Positions 38,206-46,687 of a DNA stretch of 64,000 nucleotides are shown here, piece by piece. The first letter of the stretch is position 1, and every line of letters starts with the position of its first letter. Under the pieces are notes generated by a model. It searched no databases. It saw only the letters and a program-made list of their open reading frames with translations, and was not told the origin of the DNA. Both the position numbers and the translations under genes were made by a program. The stretch comes from Actinacidiphila guanduensis (GTDB lineage: Bacteria; Actinomycetota; Actinomycetes; Streptomycetales; Streptomycetaceae): positions 23,380 through 87,379 of the forward strand of contig NZ_FNIE01000023.1 of NCBI RefSeq assembly GCF_900103985.1, read 5' to 3'.

Positions 38206-39807
38206 ATGCGCAACTGTGATGTGGTGATTCTTCGTCCGTTACCCGCCCGTACACAGCGGTACGGTCGGGTGGTGGAGACCCGGCTGCGCGCGGTGTGCGA
38301 CCTGATGATGCCCCAGGCCAGGGAGATGTCCGGCCTGCACGAGTACGACGGGCGAGTACAGGACCTCTCCCCCGGCGGCGTGCGCTCCGCGCTGTCCGCG
38401 CTGTCCCGGGCGCGCCGCTCCGGCCGGGCCGACGACCCCCACGACGAGGCGCACCTGCGGGTCTTCGAGAAGGCGCTGCACGTCCAGTTCGGCGATCTGC
38501 AACTGCACCGCAGCGACCCGCACCAGCACCTGTCCAACCTGGAACTGGCCTGCTACGACCGGGAGTACGCCTCCCGCCGGGAGCGCGCCGCCGCACGCCG
38601 GGCGCACCTGTCCGGCTGGCCGGACGCCGTGGCGGGCGCCCTGGCCTCGCTGGACCAGGTGCGCGCCCCCGTCGCCGAGGCACTGCTCGGCTCCGCCCGC
38701 GCGCTGGCCGCGGGCCTCGACCCCGGGGCCGGCCGGGTGGAGGCCGACGCGCTGCGCGCGCACGCCCGCCTGGTCGCCCATCTGGAGCGGTGCGCCCGTG
38801 ACGGCGACCCCGACCCGAGCATCGGCGGCCGGGCCCTTTCCGCCCTGATGGGCGCGCCGGAGGGGGTACGGGTGGACCTGAGCCGCCTGGCCGAGGACGC
38901 CGAGCGCGAACGCGAGCGGCTCACCGAGCTGCTCCATGACGCCTGCCGGGCGCTGGACCCGCGGCGCGGTGTCGCCGAGCTGCTGCCGGACCTGCTCGCG
39001 GACCACCCGGGCCCCGACGGCGTCATCGCCGCGGCCGAGCGCCTGGCCGAGGAGGCGATCGCCTTCACCCGCGAACGGGGCCTGGCGCCCCACGTGGACG
39101 GCGAGTGCCTGGTCGGACCCGCGCCGCCGTCCCGCCGCTGGGCGATGGCCATGATGTCCTGGGCGGCCCCCGCCGAGGCGGAGTCGCCCTCCTGGTACCA
39201 CGTCACCCCGCCCGACCCGGACTGGCCGGCCGAGGAGCGCGAGGAATGGCTCGCCGTCTTCAGCCGCACCAGCCTGCCCTCCGTCACGGTGCACGAGGTC
39301 GCGCCCGGCCATTTCGCCCACGCCCGCTCCCTGCGCCGGCTCGCGAGCCCCGTCCGCCGCCTGCTGCACAGCCTGTCCTTCGCCGAGGGCTGGGCGCACT
39401 ACGTCGAGGAGGTCTGCCTGGACGAGGGCTTCCGCTCCGGCGACCCGCGCTTCGCCATCGGCGTCGCCCTGGAGGGCCTCGTCCGCACCACCCGCCTCAC
39501 CTGCGCGATCGGCCTGCACACCCGCGCCCTGTCCCTCACCGACGCGGCCCACCGCTTCGTCACCGACGCCCACCTCACCCCCGCCGCCGCTGCCGCCGAA
39601 GCCCGCCGCGCCACAGTGGACGCCGCCTACGGCCGCTACACCTGGGGCAAACTCGAAATCCTCCGCCTCCGCGACGAAGCCCGCCACACCTGGGGCCCCA
39701 CCTTCACCCTCCCCCGCTTCCACACCGCCCTCCTCACCCTGGGCAGCCCCCCACTGGGCCTCCTCCGAGCAGCACTTGACACCCCCCACCCCACCCGGGA
39801 GCGCTGA
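38206..39807 (+). CDS. DUF885-family putative metallo-hydrolase
   Basis: A protein of up to 533 residues with the DUF885 features: a zinc-site motif HEVAPGH (in TVHEVAPGHFAHARSL) and, further on, SFAEGWAHYVEEVC. These recall M32/M3-like metallopeptidases, though activity for this family is poorly established. The first third (HEYDGRVQDLSPGGVRSAL) is helical. No signal peptide, so probably cytoplasmic. The start is uncertain: ATG 38206 has no properly spaced binding site and GTG 38269 or 38272 (VVETRLRAVCDL) may be the true start. The gene stands alone and is divergent from the opp operon, so it may share its regulation. Confidence 0.82.
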   Translation: MRNCDVVILRPLPARTQRYGRVVETRLRAVCDLMMPQAREMSGLHEYDGRVQDLSPGGVRSALSALSRARRSGRADDPHDEAHLRVFEKALHVQFGDLQLHRSDPHQHLSNLELACYDREYASRRERAAARRAHLSGWPDAVAGALASLDQVRAPVAEALLGSARALAAGLDPGAGRVEADALRAHARLVAHLERCARDGDPDPSIGGRALSALMGAPEGVRVDLSRLAEDAERERERLTELLHDACRALDPRRGVAELLPDLLADHPGPDGVIAAAERLAEEAIAFTRERGLAPHVDGECLVGPAPPSRRWAMAMMSWAAPAEAESPSWYHVTPPDPDWPAEEREEWLAVFSRTSLPSVTVHEVAPGHFAHARSLRRLASPVRRLLHSLSFAEGWAHYVEEVCLDEGFRSGDPRFAIGVALEGLVRTTRLTCAIGLHTRALSLTDAAHRFVTDAHLTPAAAAAEARRATVDAAYGRYTWGKLEILRLRDEARHTWGPTFTLPRFHTALLTLGSPPLGLLRAALDTPHPTRER

Positions 39808-40143
39808 CCCCAGCCGATCCGACTACCGCACAGCAAGCCGAGCCACTGCCCAAGGGCCCCCCGTACGGGCCCACCCAGCCCACCCGCCCAGCCAGACCAC
39901 CCCAGCCACCCACCGCGGTGACCGGCCCAGGCCCCCAAGGGGGCGGCGGGGGGAGGGGTTCGAGATGATTCGTATATTTGTGGCGCGGTAAAGAGCCCGA
40001 CGCATCGTCAGAAGCAGAGCGCGCCGTAAATATGCCTCATCTCGAACCCCTCCCCCCGCCGACCCCGCCCCCCGACACCAGACGCCCGGCCACCCCGGCC
40101 ACCCCGCCCCCCGACACCCCGGCCGCACCGACCGGAAACCGCC
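39808..40143. other. 336-bp non-coding spacer between convergent genes
   Basis: There is no gene. The first half is Pro-codon-like CCC-rich sequence with no structure I can name. The second half is almost entirely one long inverted repeat (39944-40061). Confidence 0.7.
39944..40061. repeat. Long inverted repeat / hairpin element
   Basis: The arms at 39944-39986 and 40021-40061 are complementary over about 40 bp. The outer 25 bp are perfect (39944-39968 with 40037-40061, including GGGGTTCGAGATGA). The inner part, around ATATTT and GGCGC, has a few mismatches. The loop of 34 nt is AT-richer than the surroundings. It lies between convergent genes, so a two-way terminator is possible, but the length and the AT-rich shoulders are unlike the other terminators in this window. 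Confidence 0.9.
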
Positions 40144-40872
40144 TCACCGCTCGAAGAACGGCCGCCCGAACACCCGCATCCACAGCGCCACCGGGTCATA
40201 CGGATCCGCCATCGCCACAGTGGAGACGGCAACCCCCTCCGGCACACCCGACACCGTCTGCTGCATCATCAGCCGCACCGACTCCACCGCCTGCGGCACC
40301 CCCTCGTACACCTCCACCCCGATCGCCAGATACGGCTCCCCCAGCACCGGCTGCACCCACGCCTGCCGCAACGCCCGCACCGCAGGCGTCCGACGCGCGG
40401 CCTGCGCGAGCAGCGCGTGGAACTGCGGCAGCGGCAGCGACGGCTCCCCGATCTGCAGCGGCCCGGCCGGCAGCAGCTCCAGACCCACGGCGATCCGCCG
40501 CAGATCCGCCCAGGGAATGCCGACACCCCCGTCGGCGGCGTGCGGATTGAGCCAGAGCCCGGACCGCTCGGGGTAGAGCGCGCGGGCGACCTCGCGCCCG
40601 GAGACCACCTCGTGCTCGCGGTTCCAGCCGCTGGCCGCGAGTTCCCGCGGCGAGGTGACGCAGGGCGCGTAGGAGTGCCCGGCGACCTCCATCGCGCCGT
40701 ACTGCGCGTCGGGCGCCCCCGCCGAGCCGTGCCACAGCAGCATCCACACCTGGCCGTCGGCGAGCGACGCGAGCAGGTTCTCGTATGCGTCGAACCGGCC
40801 GGGCGCCACCTGGAGCATCGCCTGCTCCACATGCCCGGCCGCCGCCGCACCGCCTTGCGCGCCCGCGATCAC
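40144..40872 (-). CDS. SseB-like protein (enhanced serine sensitivity family), copy 1
   Basis: A protein of about 242 residues with an N-terminal SseB-like domain (VWMLLWHGSAGAPDAQYGAMEVAGHSY-type strands) and a C-terminal SseB domain (GEPYLAIGVEVYEGVPQAVESV, then DPYDPVALWMRVFGRPFF). SseB affects serine sensitivity in E. coli by an unclear route. The setting is telling: with a second copy, it stands beside gcv, glyA and sdaA. I chose GTG 40872 because AAAGGGG lies 9 nt upstream; the frame is open to 40932. Confidence 0.82.
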   Translation of the reverse strand: MIAGAQGGAAAAGHVEQAMLQVAPGRFDAYENLLASLADGQVWMLLWHGSAGAPDAQYGAMEVAGHSYAPCVTSPRELAASGWNREHEVVSGREVARALYPERSGLWLNPHAADGGVGIPWADLRRIAVGLELLPAGPLQIGEPSLPLPQFHALLAQAARRTPAVRALRQAWVQPVLGEPYLAIGVEVYEGVPQAVESVRLMMQQTVSGVPEGVAVSTVAMADPYDPVALWMRVFGRPFFER

Positions 40873-41030
40873 GTGGGACCGCCCCTTTCCCCTGTGTGGT
40901 CCTGCCCCTGCACCCGACTCGCACGCCATCAAACCAGGTCGAGCGCGCCGGGTGGAACGCCGTACGACTCAACCGGTTCCGGATGAAGGCGGCATATAGG
41001 CCGCCTAAACGGCACCGGTGGGCCGCGTGG

Positions 41031-41792
41031 TCAGTCCCGCGTGTAGAAGGGCACCACTGTGTCCAGCATCCAGTCGCCGACCGGGTCCTGGGCGACGTCC
41101 AGCAGGATCAGGTGGACCTCCCAGGGCAGCGGGGCGGCCCCGAGAGCCCGGCCGAGGGCGTCGAGCGCGGCCGCCCGGTCCTCCTCCTGCCAGCGGTCGA
41201 GTTCCACGCCGACGAAGAGCCCGGTCGGCTGGTCCTCCACCGCGGCGAGCGCCCGGCGGGCGGTGAGCACGACGGGGGTGACGGCGAACTCGCCGGCGGC
41301 GAGCGCGAGGAAGTCCACCGGTTCGCCCTCGGGGTCCGGCTCCCACAGCCGTACCCGGGCGCCGGAGGGCGCGTCGGCGCCGCGCACCCCGAGGCCGCGC
41401 TCGGCGGCCGTGGGCCGGCACAGGTCCGCGACGGCGGCCGGCGGCAGCGGCACGCCGACGGCCCCGCCGGGGTTGACGGCGATGCCCACCATGGGCGGCA
41501 GCCCGCGGGCGAACTCGTGCACCGGCGCCACCGTGCAGGCCATGCCGTCGGCGGCCTGCCGGAACTGCTGCTCGGAGCTGAAGACGGGGACGTAAGGAGC
41601 GCCGCCCAGCTGGACGGTCGGCAGGTCCAGGTCGGCGGCGCCCGGCCCGCCGCCGTTCGGCAGCGGCACCCACACCACGGACCTGGCGAGCACCTCGATC
41701 AGCCGCGGCGTGGCCGAGGGGTTGCCCAGGCTGGCGCTGAGCACCTCCTCCAGCTCGTTCGCCGGCCATATGTACGGTGCCGGATTCTCCAT
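41031..41792 (-). CDS. SseB-like protein (enhanced serine sensitivity family), copy 2
   Basis: A 253-residue SseB-family protein. The N-terminal domain starts WPANELEEVLSASLGNPSATPRLIEVLARSVVWVPL and has the YVPVFSSEQQFRQA strand-helix typical of SseB. The C-terminal domain ends DPVGDWMLDTVVPFYTRD. It is divergently related to copy 1, 158 bp downstream on the same strand. The start is ATG 41792 with AAGGGTGG upstream. It is divergent from the glycine-riboswitch gcv operon, about 120 bp away. Confidence 0.85.
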   Translation of the reverse strand: MENPAPYIWPANELEEVLSASLGNPSATPRLIEVLARSVVWVPLPNGGGPGAADLDLPTVQLGGAPYVPVFSSEQQFRQAADGMACTVAPVHEFARGLPPMVGIAVNPGGAVGVPLPPAAVADLCRPTAAERGLGVRGADAPSGARVRLWEPDPEGEPVDFLALAAGEFAVTPVVLTARRALAAVEDQPTGLFVGVELDRWQEEDRAAALDALGRALGAAPLPWEVHLILLDVAQDPVGDWMLDTVVPFYTRD

Positions 41793-41910
41793 GTCCACCC
41801 TTGTCCGCCCATGTGCCACTGTCGTACGCGCCGCGGGAAACCCTAGCCGCTGCCGCCCGCCCGGGCATGCAATGATGAGCGCACAACTTCTATACCGGCC
41901 GTTGGAGGCC

Positions 41911-42126
41911 GCGCGGGAGAGTCCCGGACCGCCCGACCGGCGGACCCGGGCGCCGAAGGAGCAAGCACTCCCTTGAATCTCTCAGGCACCGATACCGCGC
42001 GGGCGAGGCAGATCTGAAAAGCGGAGGCGCCGTGCGCGGCCCTCCCACCCAAGGTGCAAGCCGGCACCCGCCGTGTGGCGGGTTCACGGTGAACCTCTCA
42101 GGTTCCGATGACAGATGGGGAGGGCC
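41911..42126 (+). ncRNA. Tandem glycine riboswitch (two aptamers)
   Basis: Two glycine aptamers lie in the gcvT 5' leader. Aptamer I (from about 41913) has GCGGGAGAG, GCGCCGAAGGAGCAAGC and TGAATCTCTCAGGCACCGA. Aptamer II (about 42039-42125) has CACCCAAGGTGCAAGCC and GTGAACCTCTCAGGTTCCGA, and closes with CCCTCCC pairing to GGGAGGG. The paired GCCGAAGG..GCAA and CTCTCAGG..CCGA blocks are the hallmarks of this class. Glycine binding normally switches on gcv expression. A GGCCGGGC/GCCCGGCC hairpin (42124-42143) right after it could be part of the expression platform. Confidence 0.92.
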
Positions 42127-42174
42127 GGGCAGCCGCCCGGCCGCGGCCCGCCACACCTGGGAGTGTCCACACCG

Positions 42175-43290
42175 ATGAGCGAACCCCGCAGGACCGCGCT
42201 CGACGCGCTGCACCGCGCCCTCGGCGCGACCATGACCGACTTCGCGGGCTGGGACATGCCGCTGCGCTACGCCAGCGAGCGCGAGGAGCACCAGGCCGTA
42301 CGCACCCGGGCGGGCCTGTTCGACCTGTCCCACATGGGCGAGATCACCGTCACCGGCCCGCAGGCCGGCGCCGCCCTGGACCACGCGCTGGTCGGCCACC
42401 TGTCCGCCCTCGCGGTCGGCCGGGCCCGCTACACGATGATCTGCGCGCCCGACGGCGGCATCCTGGACGACCTGATCGTCTACCGCCTCGCCGAGCAGGA
42501 GTACCTGGTCGTCGCGAACGCCTCCAACGCCCAGACCGTGCTGGACGCGCTCGCGCTGCGGGCCGCCGGCTTCGACGCGAAGGTCCGCGACGACCGGGAG
42601 GCGTACGCGCTGCTGGCCGTCCAGGGCCCGCAGGCGCCCGGCATCCTGGCCTCGCTCACCGACGCCGACCTCGACGGCCTGAAGTACTACGCCGGGCTGC
42701 CCGGCACCGTGGCCGGGGTGCCGGCGCTGATCGCCCGCACCGGCTACACCGGCGAGGACGGCTTCGAGCTGTTCGTGGCGCCCGCAGACGCCGAGCCGCT
42801 GTGGCGGGCGATCACCGAGGCGGGCCGCCCGGCCGGCCTGGTCCCCTGCGGCCTGTCCTGCCGGGACACGCTCCGCCTGGAGGCGGGCATGCCGCTGTAC
42901 GGGCATGAGCTGACCGCGGCGGTCACCCCCTTCGACGCCGGGCTCGGCCGGGTGGTGAAGTTCGACAAGCCGGGCGACTTCGTGGGCCGCGAGGCCCTGA
43001 CCGCGGCCGCCGCCCGGGCCGAGCAGACCCCGCCGCGCACCCTGGTGGGCCTGGTCGCCGAGGGCCGCCGGGTGCCGCGGGCCGGGTACCAGGTCACCGA
43101 CGCGGCCGGCGCGGTCATCGGCGAGGTGACCTCGGGGGCGCCCTCGCCGACCCTCGGCGTGCCGATCGCGATGGCGTACGTGGACGCGGCCCACGCCGAG
43201 CCGGGCACGCCCGGGGTGGCCGTGGACATCCGCGGCTCGCGCGAGCCGCACCGGGTCGTGGCGCTGCCGTTCTACCGCCGCGAGCGCTGA
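42175..43290 (+). CDS. gcvT: Glycine cleavage system T protein (aminomethyltransferase)
   Basis: GcvT transfers the one-carbon unit from the aminomethyl-lipoyl arm of GcvH to tetrahydrofolate and releases ammonia. The 371-residue protein shows GGWDMPL-type FAGWDMPLRY, AGLFDLSHMGEI, RTGYTGEDGFELF and CRDTLRLEAGMPLYGHEL, the folate-site and catalytic Asp regions of the family. The start is ATG 42175 (MSEPRRTALD), 49 bp after the riboswitch, with GGGAG upstream. It leads gcvT-gcvH-glyA. No gcvP lies in the window; in relatives it is encoded elsewhere. Confidence 0.97.
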   Translation: MSEPRRTALDALHRALGATMTDFAGWDMPLRYASEREEHQAVRTRAGLFDLSHMGEITVTGPQAGAALDHALVGHLSALAVGRARYTMICAPDGGILDDLIVYRLAEQEYLVVANASNAQTVLDALALRAAGFDAKVRDDREAYALLAVQGPQAPGILASLTDADLDGLKYYAGLPGTVAGVPALIARTGYTGEDGFELFVAPADAEPLWRAITEAGRPAGLVPCGLSCRDTLRLEAGMPLYGHELTAAVTPFDAGLGRVVKFDKPGDFVGREALTAAAARAEQTPPRTLVGLVAEGRRVPRAGYQVTDAAGAVIGEVTSGAPSPTLGVPIAMAYVDAAHAEPGTPGVAVDIRGSREPHRVVALPFYRRER

Positions 43291-43408
43291 CGGCCCCCCC
43301 GCCGCCACGCCCCCTCGACTGCGGCGGCCGCCACCGGGCCGCCGCCCGACCGCGCGCGTACGTGTGCCGTGCGCCGCACCACCTCGACGTATCCGGGAGA
43401 ATCCAGCC

Positions 43409-43789
43409 ATGAGCATCAACCCTGAGCAGCTGCGCTACAGCAAGGAACACGAGTGGGTCTCGGCCCCGGCCGACGGGGTGGCCACGGTGGGCATCACCTC
43501 GCACGCCGCCGACGCGCTCGGCGACGTCGTCTTCGTCCAGCTCCCCGAGGTCGGCGCGACCGTCACGGCGGGCGAGACCTGCGGGGAGCTGGAGTCCACC
43601 AAGTCGGTGAGCGACCTGTACTCGCCGGTGTCCGGCGAGGTGACCGAGACCAACCAGGACGTGGTCGACGACCCGTCGCTGGTGAACTCCGCGCCCTTCG
43701 AGGGCGGCTGGCTGTTCCGGGTGCGGGTGACCGACGAGGCCGCGGACCTGCTCTCGGCCGCCGAGTACGACGTCTTCATCGAGGGCTGA
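43409..43789 (+). CDS. gcvH: Glycine cleavage system H protein
   Basis: The 126-residue lipoyl carrier that shuttles the aminomethyl group between GcvP, GcvT and GcvL. The lipoylation site is Lys65 in ELESTKSVSDLYSP. The opening YSKEHEWV and the VVFVQLPEVGATV strand are standard. ATG 43409 has GGGAGA upstream. It follows gcvT after 118 bp and is 8 bp from glyA. Confidence 0.97.
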   Translation: MSINPEQLRYSKEHEWVSAPADGVATVGITSHAADALGDVVFVQLPEVGATVTAGETCGELESTKSVSDLYSPVSGEVTETNQDVVDDPSLVNSAPFEGGWLFRVRVTDEAADLLSAAEYDVFIEG

Positions 43790-43797
43790 GGGCCGCC

Positions 43798-45066
43798 ATG
43801 TCGCTGCTGAACCAGTCGCTGCACGAGTTCGACCCGGACGTGGCCGAGGCGGTGGACGCCGAGCTGCGCCGCCAGCAGTCCACGCTGGAGATGATCGCCT
43901 CGGAGAACTTCGCGCCGGCCGCGGTCCTCCAGGCGCAGGGCTCGGTGCTGACCAACAAGTACGCCGAGGGCTACCCCGGGCGGCGCTACTACGGCGGCTG
44001 CGAGTACGTGGACGTCATCGAGCAGCTGGCGATCGACCGGGTCAAGGAGCTGTTCGGCGCGCAGGCGGCCAACGTCCAGCCGCACTCGGGCGCGCAGGCC
44101 AACGCGGCCGCGATGTTCGCCCTGCTCAAGCCCGGTGACACGATCCTCGGCCTGGACCTGGCGCACGGCGGCCACCTGACCCACGGCATGAAGATCAACT
44201 TCTCCGGCAAGCTCTACAAGGTGGCGCCCTACCACGTGGACGCGGCCACCGGCCTGGTGGACATGGCCGAGGTCGAGGCGCTGGCCAAGGAGCACCGGCC
44301 GCAGCTGATCGTGGCGGGCTGGTCGGCGTACCCGCGGCAGCTGGACTTCGCGGAGTTCCGCCGGATCGCCGACGAGGTCGGCGCGTATCTGATGGTGGAC
44401 ATGGCGCACTTCGCCGGCCTGGTCGCGGCCGGGCTGCACCCCTCGCCGGTGCCGTACGCGCACGTGGTCACCACCACGACCCACAAGACGCTCGGCGGGC
44501 CGCGCGGCGGGGTGATCCTGTCCACGGCGGAGCTGGCGAAGAAGATCAACTCCGCGGTCTTCCCGGGCCAGCAGGGCGGGCCGCTGGAGCACGTCATCGC
44601 CGCGAAGGCGGTGGCCTTCAAGGCGGCGGCGACCGACGAGTTCCGCGACCGGCAGGCCCGTACGCTGGAGGGCGCCCAGTTGCTCGCCGAGCGGCTGTCG
44701 GCGCCGGACCTGGCGCAGGCGGGCATCTCGGTGCTCTCCGGCGGCACGGACGTGCACCTGGTCCTGGTGGACCTGCGCGACTCCGCGCTCGACGGCCAGC
44801 AGGCCGAGGACCGGCTGCACGAGGTCGGCATCACCGTCAACCGCAACGCGGTGCCGAACGACCCGCGGCCGCCGATGGTCACCTCCGGGCTGCGGATCGG
44901 CACTCCCGCGCTGGCCACGCGGGGCTTCGGCGAGGACGACTTCCGGGAGGTGGCCGACATCATCGCGGCCGTCCTGACCGCGTCGCCGTCCTTCCCCGAG
45001 GAGGAGCGGGCGCCGCTGCGCGCACGGGTCACCGCGCTCGCCGACCGCTACCCGCTGTACGCGTAG
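43798..45066 (+). CDS. glyA: Serine hydroxymethyltransferase
   Basis: GlyA interconverts serine and glycine with tetrahydrofolate, feeding one-carbon units; in this operon it likely turns glycine plus methylene-THF into serine. The 422-residue PLP enzyme has STLEMIASENF, YAEGYPGRRYYGG, the PLP Lys230 in VVTTTTHKTLGGPRGG and the VDMAHFAGLVA strand. The ATG at 43798 lies 8 bp after the gcvH stop with GAGGG between, so translation is likely coupled. Confidence 0.97.
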   Translation: MSLLNQSLHEFDPDVAEAVDAELRRQQSTLEMIASENFAPAAVLQAQGSVLTNKYAEGYPGRRYYGGCEYVDVIEQLAIDRVKELFGAQAANVQPHSGAQANAAAMFALLKPGDTILGLDLAHGGHLTHGMKINFSGKLYKVAPYHVDAATGLVDMAEVEALAKEHRPQLIVAGWSAYPRQLDFAEFRRIADEVGAYLMVDMAHFAGLVAAGLHPSPVPYAHVVTTTTHKTLGGPRGGVILSTAELAKKINSAVFPGQQGGPLEHVIAAKAVAFKAAATDEFRDRQARTLEGAQLLAERLSAPDLAQAGISVLSGGTDVHLVLVDLRDSALDGQQAEDRLHEVGITVNRNAVPNDPRPPMVTSGLRIGTPALATRGFGEDDFREVADIIAAVLTASPSFPEEERAPLRARVTALADRYPLYA

Positions 45067-45070
45067 CCGG

Positions 45071-45112
45071 GCCCCACCTCAGGGCCGCCTCGGGGCCGCC
45101 CTGAGGTGGGGC
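45071..45112 (+). terminator. Hairpin between glyA and sdaA
   Basis: GCCCCACCTCAGGG at 45071-45084 pairs perfectly with 45099-45112 around a 14-nt loop, starting 4 bp after the glyA stop. There is no U-tract. It may end or reduce readthrough into sdaA, which begins 69 bp further on the same strand. Confidence 0.6.
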
Positions 45113-45180
45113 TCCGGGGACCTCCCCGGGCCCGGCCCCCACCCCGCCCGTTCCGGGCACGCACTGCTTGGAGAACTCCC

Positions 45181-46566
45181 GTGGCCGTATCCGTCTTCGA
45201 CCTGTTCTCGATCGGGATAGGCCCGTCCAGCTCGCACACCGTGGGCCCGATGCGGGCGGCCGGCATCTTCGTCCACCGGCTGAAGAACGAGGGCCTGCTC
45301 GCGCACACCGCGCGGGTGCGGGCCGAACTGTTCGGCTCGCTCGGCGCGACCGGGCACGGGCACGGCACCCCGAAGGCGGTGGTGCTGGGCCTGGCCGGCC
45401 ACGCGCCGCGGACGGTGGACGTCGAGCACGCCGACGAGGAGGTCGCGGCCGTGCGGGAGCGGGGCCGGCTGAGCCTGATGGGCGCGCACGAGATCGCCTT
45501 CGACGCCGACACCGACCTGGTGCTGCACCGGCGGCGCTCGCTGCCGTACCACGCGAACGGGATGACGCTGGCCGCCTTCGACGCTGCCGGCGCGGTGCTG
45601 CTGGAGAAGACGTACTACTCGGTGGGCGGCGGCTTCGTGGTGGACGAGGACGCGGTCGGCCAGGATCGGATCAAGCTGGACGACACGGTGCTGCGGCACC
45701 CCTTCCGCACCGGCGACGAACTGCTGCGGCTGGCGCGGGAGACGGGCCTTTCCATCTCGGCGCTGATGATGGAGAACGAGCGGGCCTGGCGTACCGAGGC
45801 GGAGATCCGGGCGGGCCTGCTGGAGATCTGGCGGGTGATGCGGGAGTGCGTGGAGCGGGGCATGTCCCGTGAGGGCATCCTGCCGGGCGGTCTGAAGGTG
45901 CGGCGGCGGGCGGCCCAGTCGGCGCGGCAGTTGCGGGCGGAGGGCGACCCGGCGACGCGCGCGATGGAGTGGGTGACGCTGTACGCGATGGCGGTCAACG
46001 AGGAGAACGCCGCCGGCGGCCGCGTGGTGACCGCGCCCACGAACGGCGCGGCCGGGATCATCCCCGCGGTGCTGTACTACTACCTGAACTTCGTCTGCTC
46101 CCCCGCCGCCCCGGCCGCCGAGCAGGAGGAGGCGGTGGTGCGCTTCCTGCTGGCGGCGGGCGCGATCGGCATGCTGTTCAAGGAGAACGCGTCGATCTCG
46201 GGCGCGGAGGTGGGCTGCCAGGGCGAGGTGGGCTCGGCGTGCTCCATGGCCGCGGGCGGGCTGGCCGAGGTCCTGGGCGGCTCCCCCGAACAGGTGGAGA
46301 ACGCGGCGGAGATCGGCATGGAGCACAACCTGGGCCTCACCTGCGACCCCGTCGGCGGCCTGGTCCAGATCCCCTGCATCGAACGCAACGGCATGGCCGC
46401 CGTCAAGGCCGTCACAGCGGCCCGCATGGCCATGCGCGGCGACGGCCGCCACCACGTCTCGCTGGACAAGGTCATCAAGACGATGAAGCAGACGGGCGCG
46501 GACATGAAGGTCAAGTACAAGGAGACCGCCCGCGGCGGCCTCGCGGTGAACGTCATCGAATGCTGA
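45181..46566 (+). CDS. sdaA: L-serine dehydratase, iron-sulfur dependent, single-chain
   Basis: SdaA deaminates serine to pyruvate, using a [4Fe-4S] cluster. This is the single-chain form: the N-terminal beta domain (SVFDLFSIGIGPSSSHTVGPM) is joined to the alpha domain. Cluster cysteines are Cys346 (GCQGEVGSAC), Cys388 and Cys399 (TCDPVGGLVQIPC); their spacing of 42 and 11 is that of the Legionella enzyme as I recall it. The chain ends in Cys461, the tail cysteine that can ligate the cluster without substrate. The GTG start at 45181 has GGAGAA 7 nt upstream. Last core gene before the accessory region. Confidence 0.96.
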   Translation: MAVSVFDLFSIGIGPSSSHTVGPMRAAGIFVHRLKNEGLLAHTARVRAELFGSLGATGHGHGTPKAVVLGLAGHAPRTVDVEHADEEVAAVRERGRLSLMGAHEIAFDADTDLVLHRRRSLPYHANGMTLAAFDAAGAVLLEKTYYSVGGGFVVDEDAVGQDRIKLDDTVLRHPFRTGDELLRLARETGLSISALMMENERAWRTEAEIRAGLLEIWRVMRECVERGMSREGILPGGLKVRRRAAQSARQLRAEGDPATRAMEWVTLYAMAVNEENAAGGRVVTAPTNGAAGIIPAVLYYYLNFVCSPAAPAAEQEEAVVRFLLAAGAIGMLFKENASISGAEVGCQGEVGSACSMAAGGLAEVLGGSPEQVENAAEIGMEHNLGLTCDPVGGLVQIPCIERNGMAAVKAVTAARMAMRGDGRHHVSLDKVIKTMKQTGADMKVKYKETARGGLAVNVIEC

Positions 46567-46597
46567 CCCGATAGCCCCTGACCTGGGGTTTCGCGTC

Positions 46598-46687
46598 TTT
46601 CAGCTCTGTCGGAGCCTTCCGCCTTCGTACGGTGGAAAGTCCCTCGGAAGTCCCTCCGACAGAGCTGAAAGTCCCTGAAAAGTCCCT
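46598..46687. repeat. Inverted repeat with four phased AAGTCCCT direct repeats
   Basis: A perfect 16-bp inverted repeat (TTTCAGCTCTGTCGGA at 46598-46613, complement at 46655-46670) begins 32 bp after the sdaA stop. AAGTCCCT occurs at 46637, 46648, 46669 and 46680, that is at steps of 11, 21 and 11 bp, about one or two helical turns. Such phased direct repeats are typical of sites bound by integrases, excisionases or plasmid/phage regulators. It marks the exact point where core gene order stops. No integrase is visible. Confidence 0.8.

Noticed and set aside
39955..39972. GGGTTCGAGA as a tRNA T-arm
   Set aside because: No acceptor stem, anticodon arm or D-arm fits around it. It is part of the long inverted repeat. 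I found no tRNA or rRNA gene in the window.
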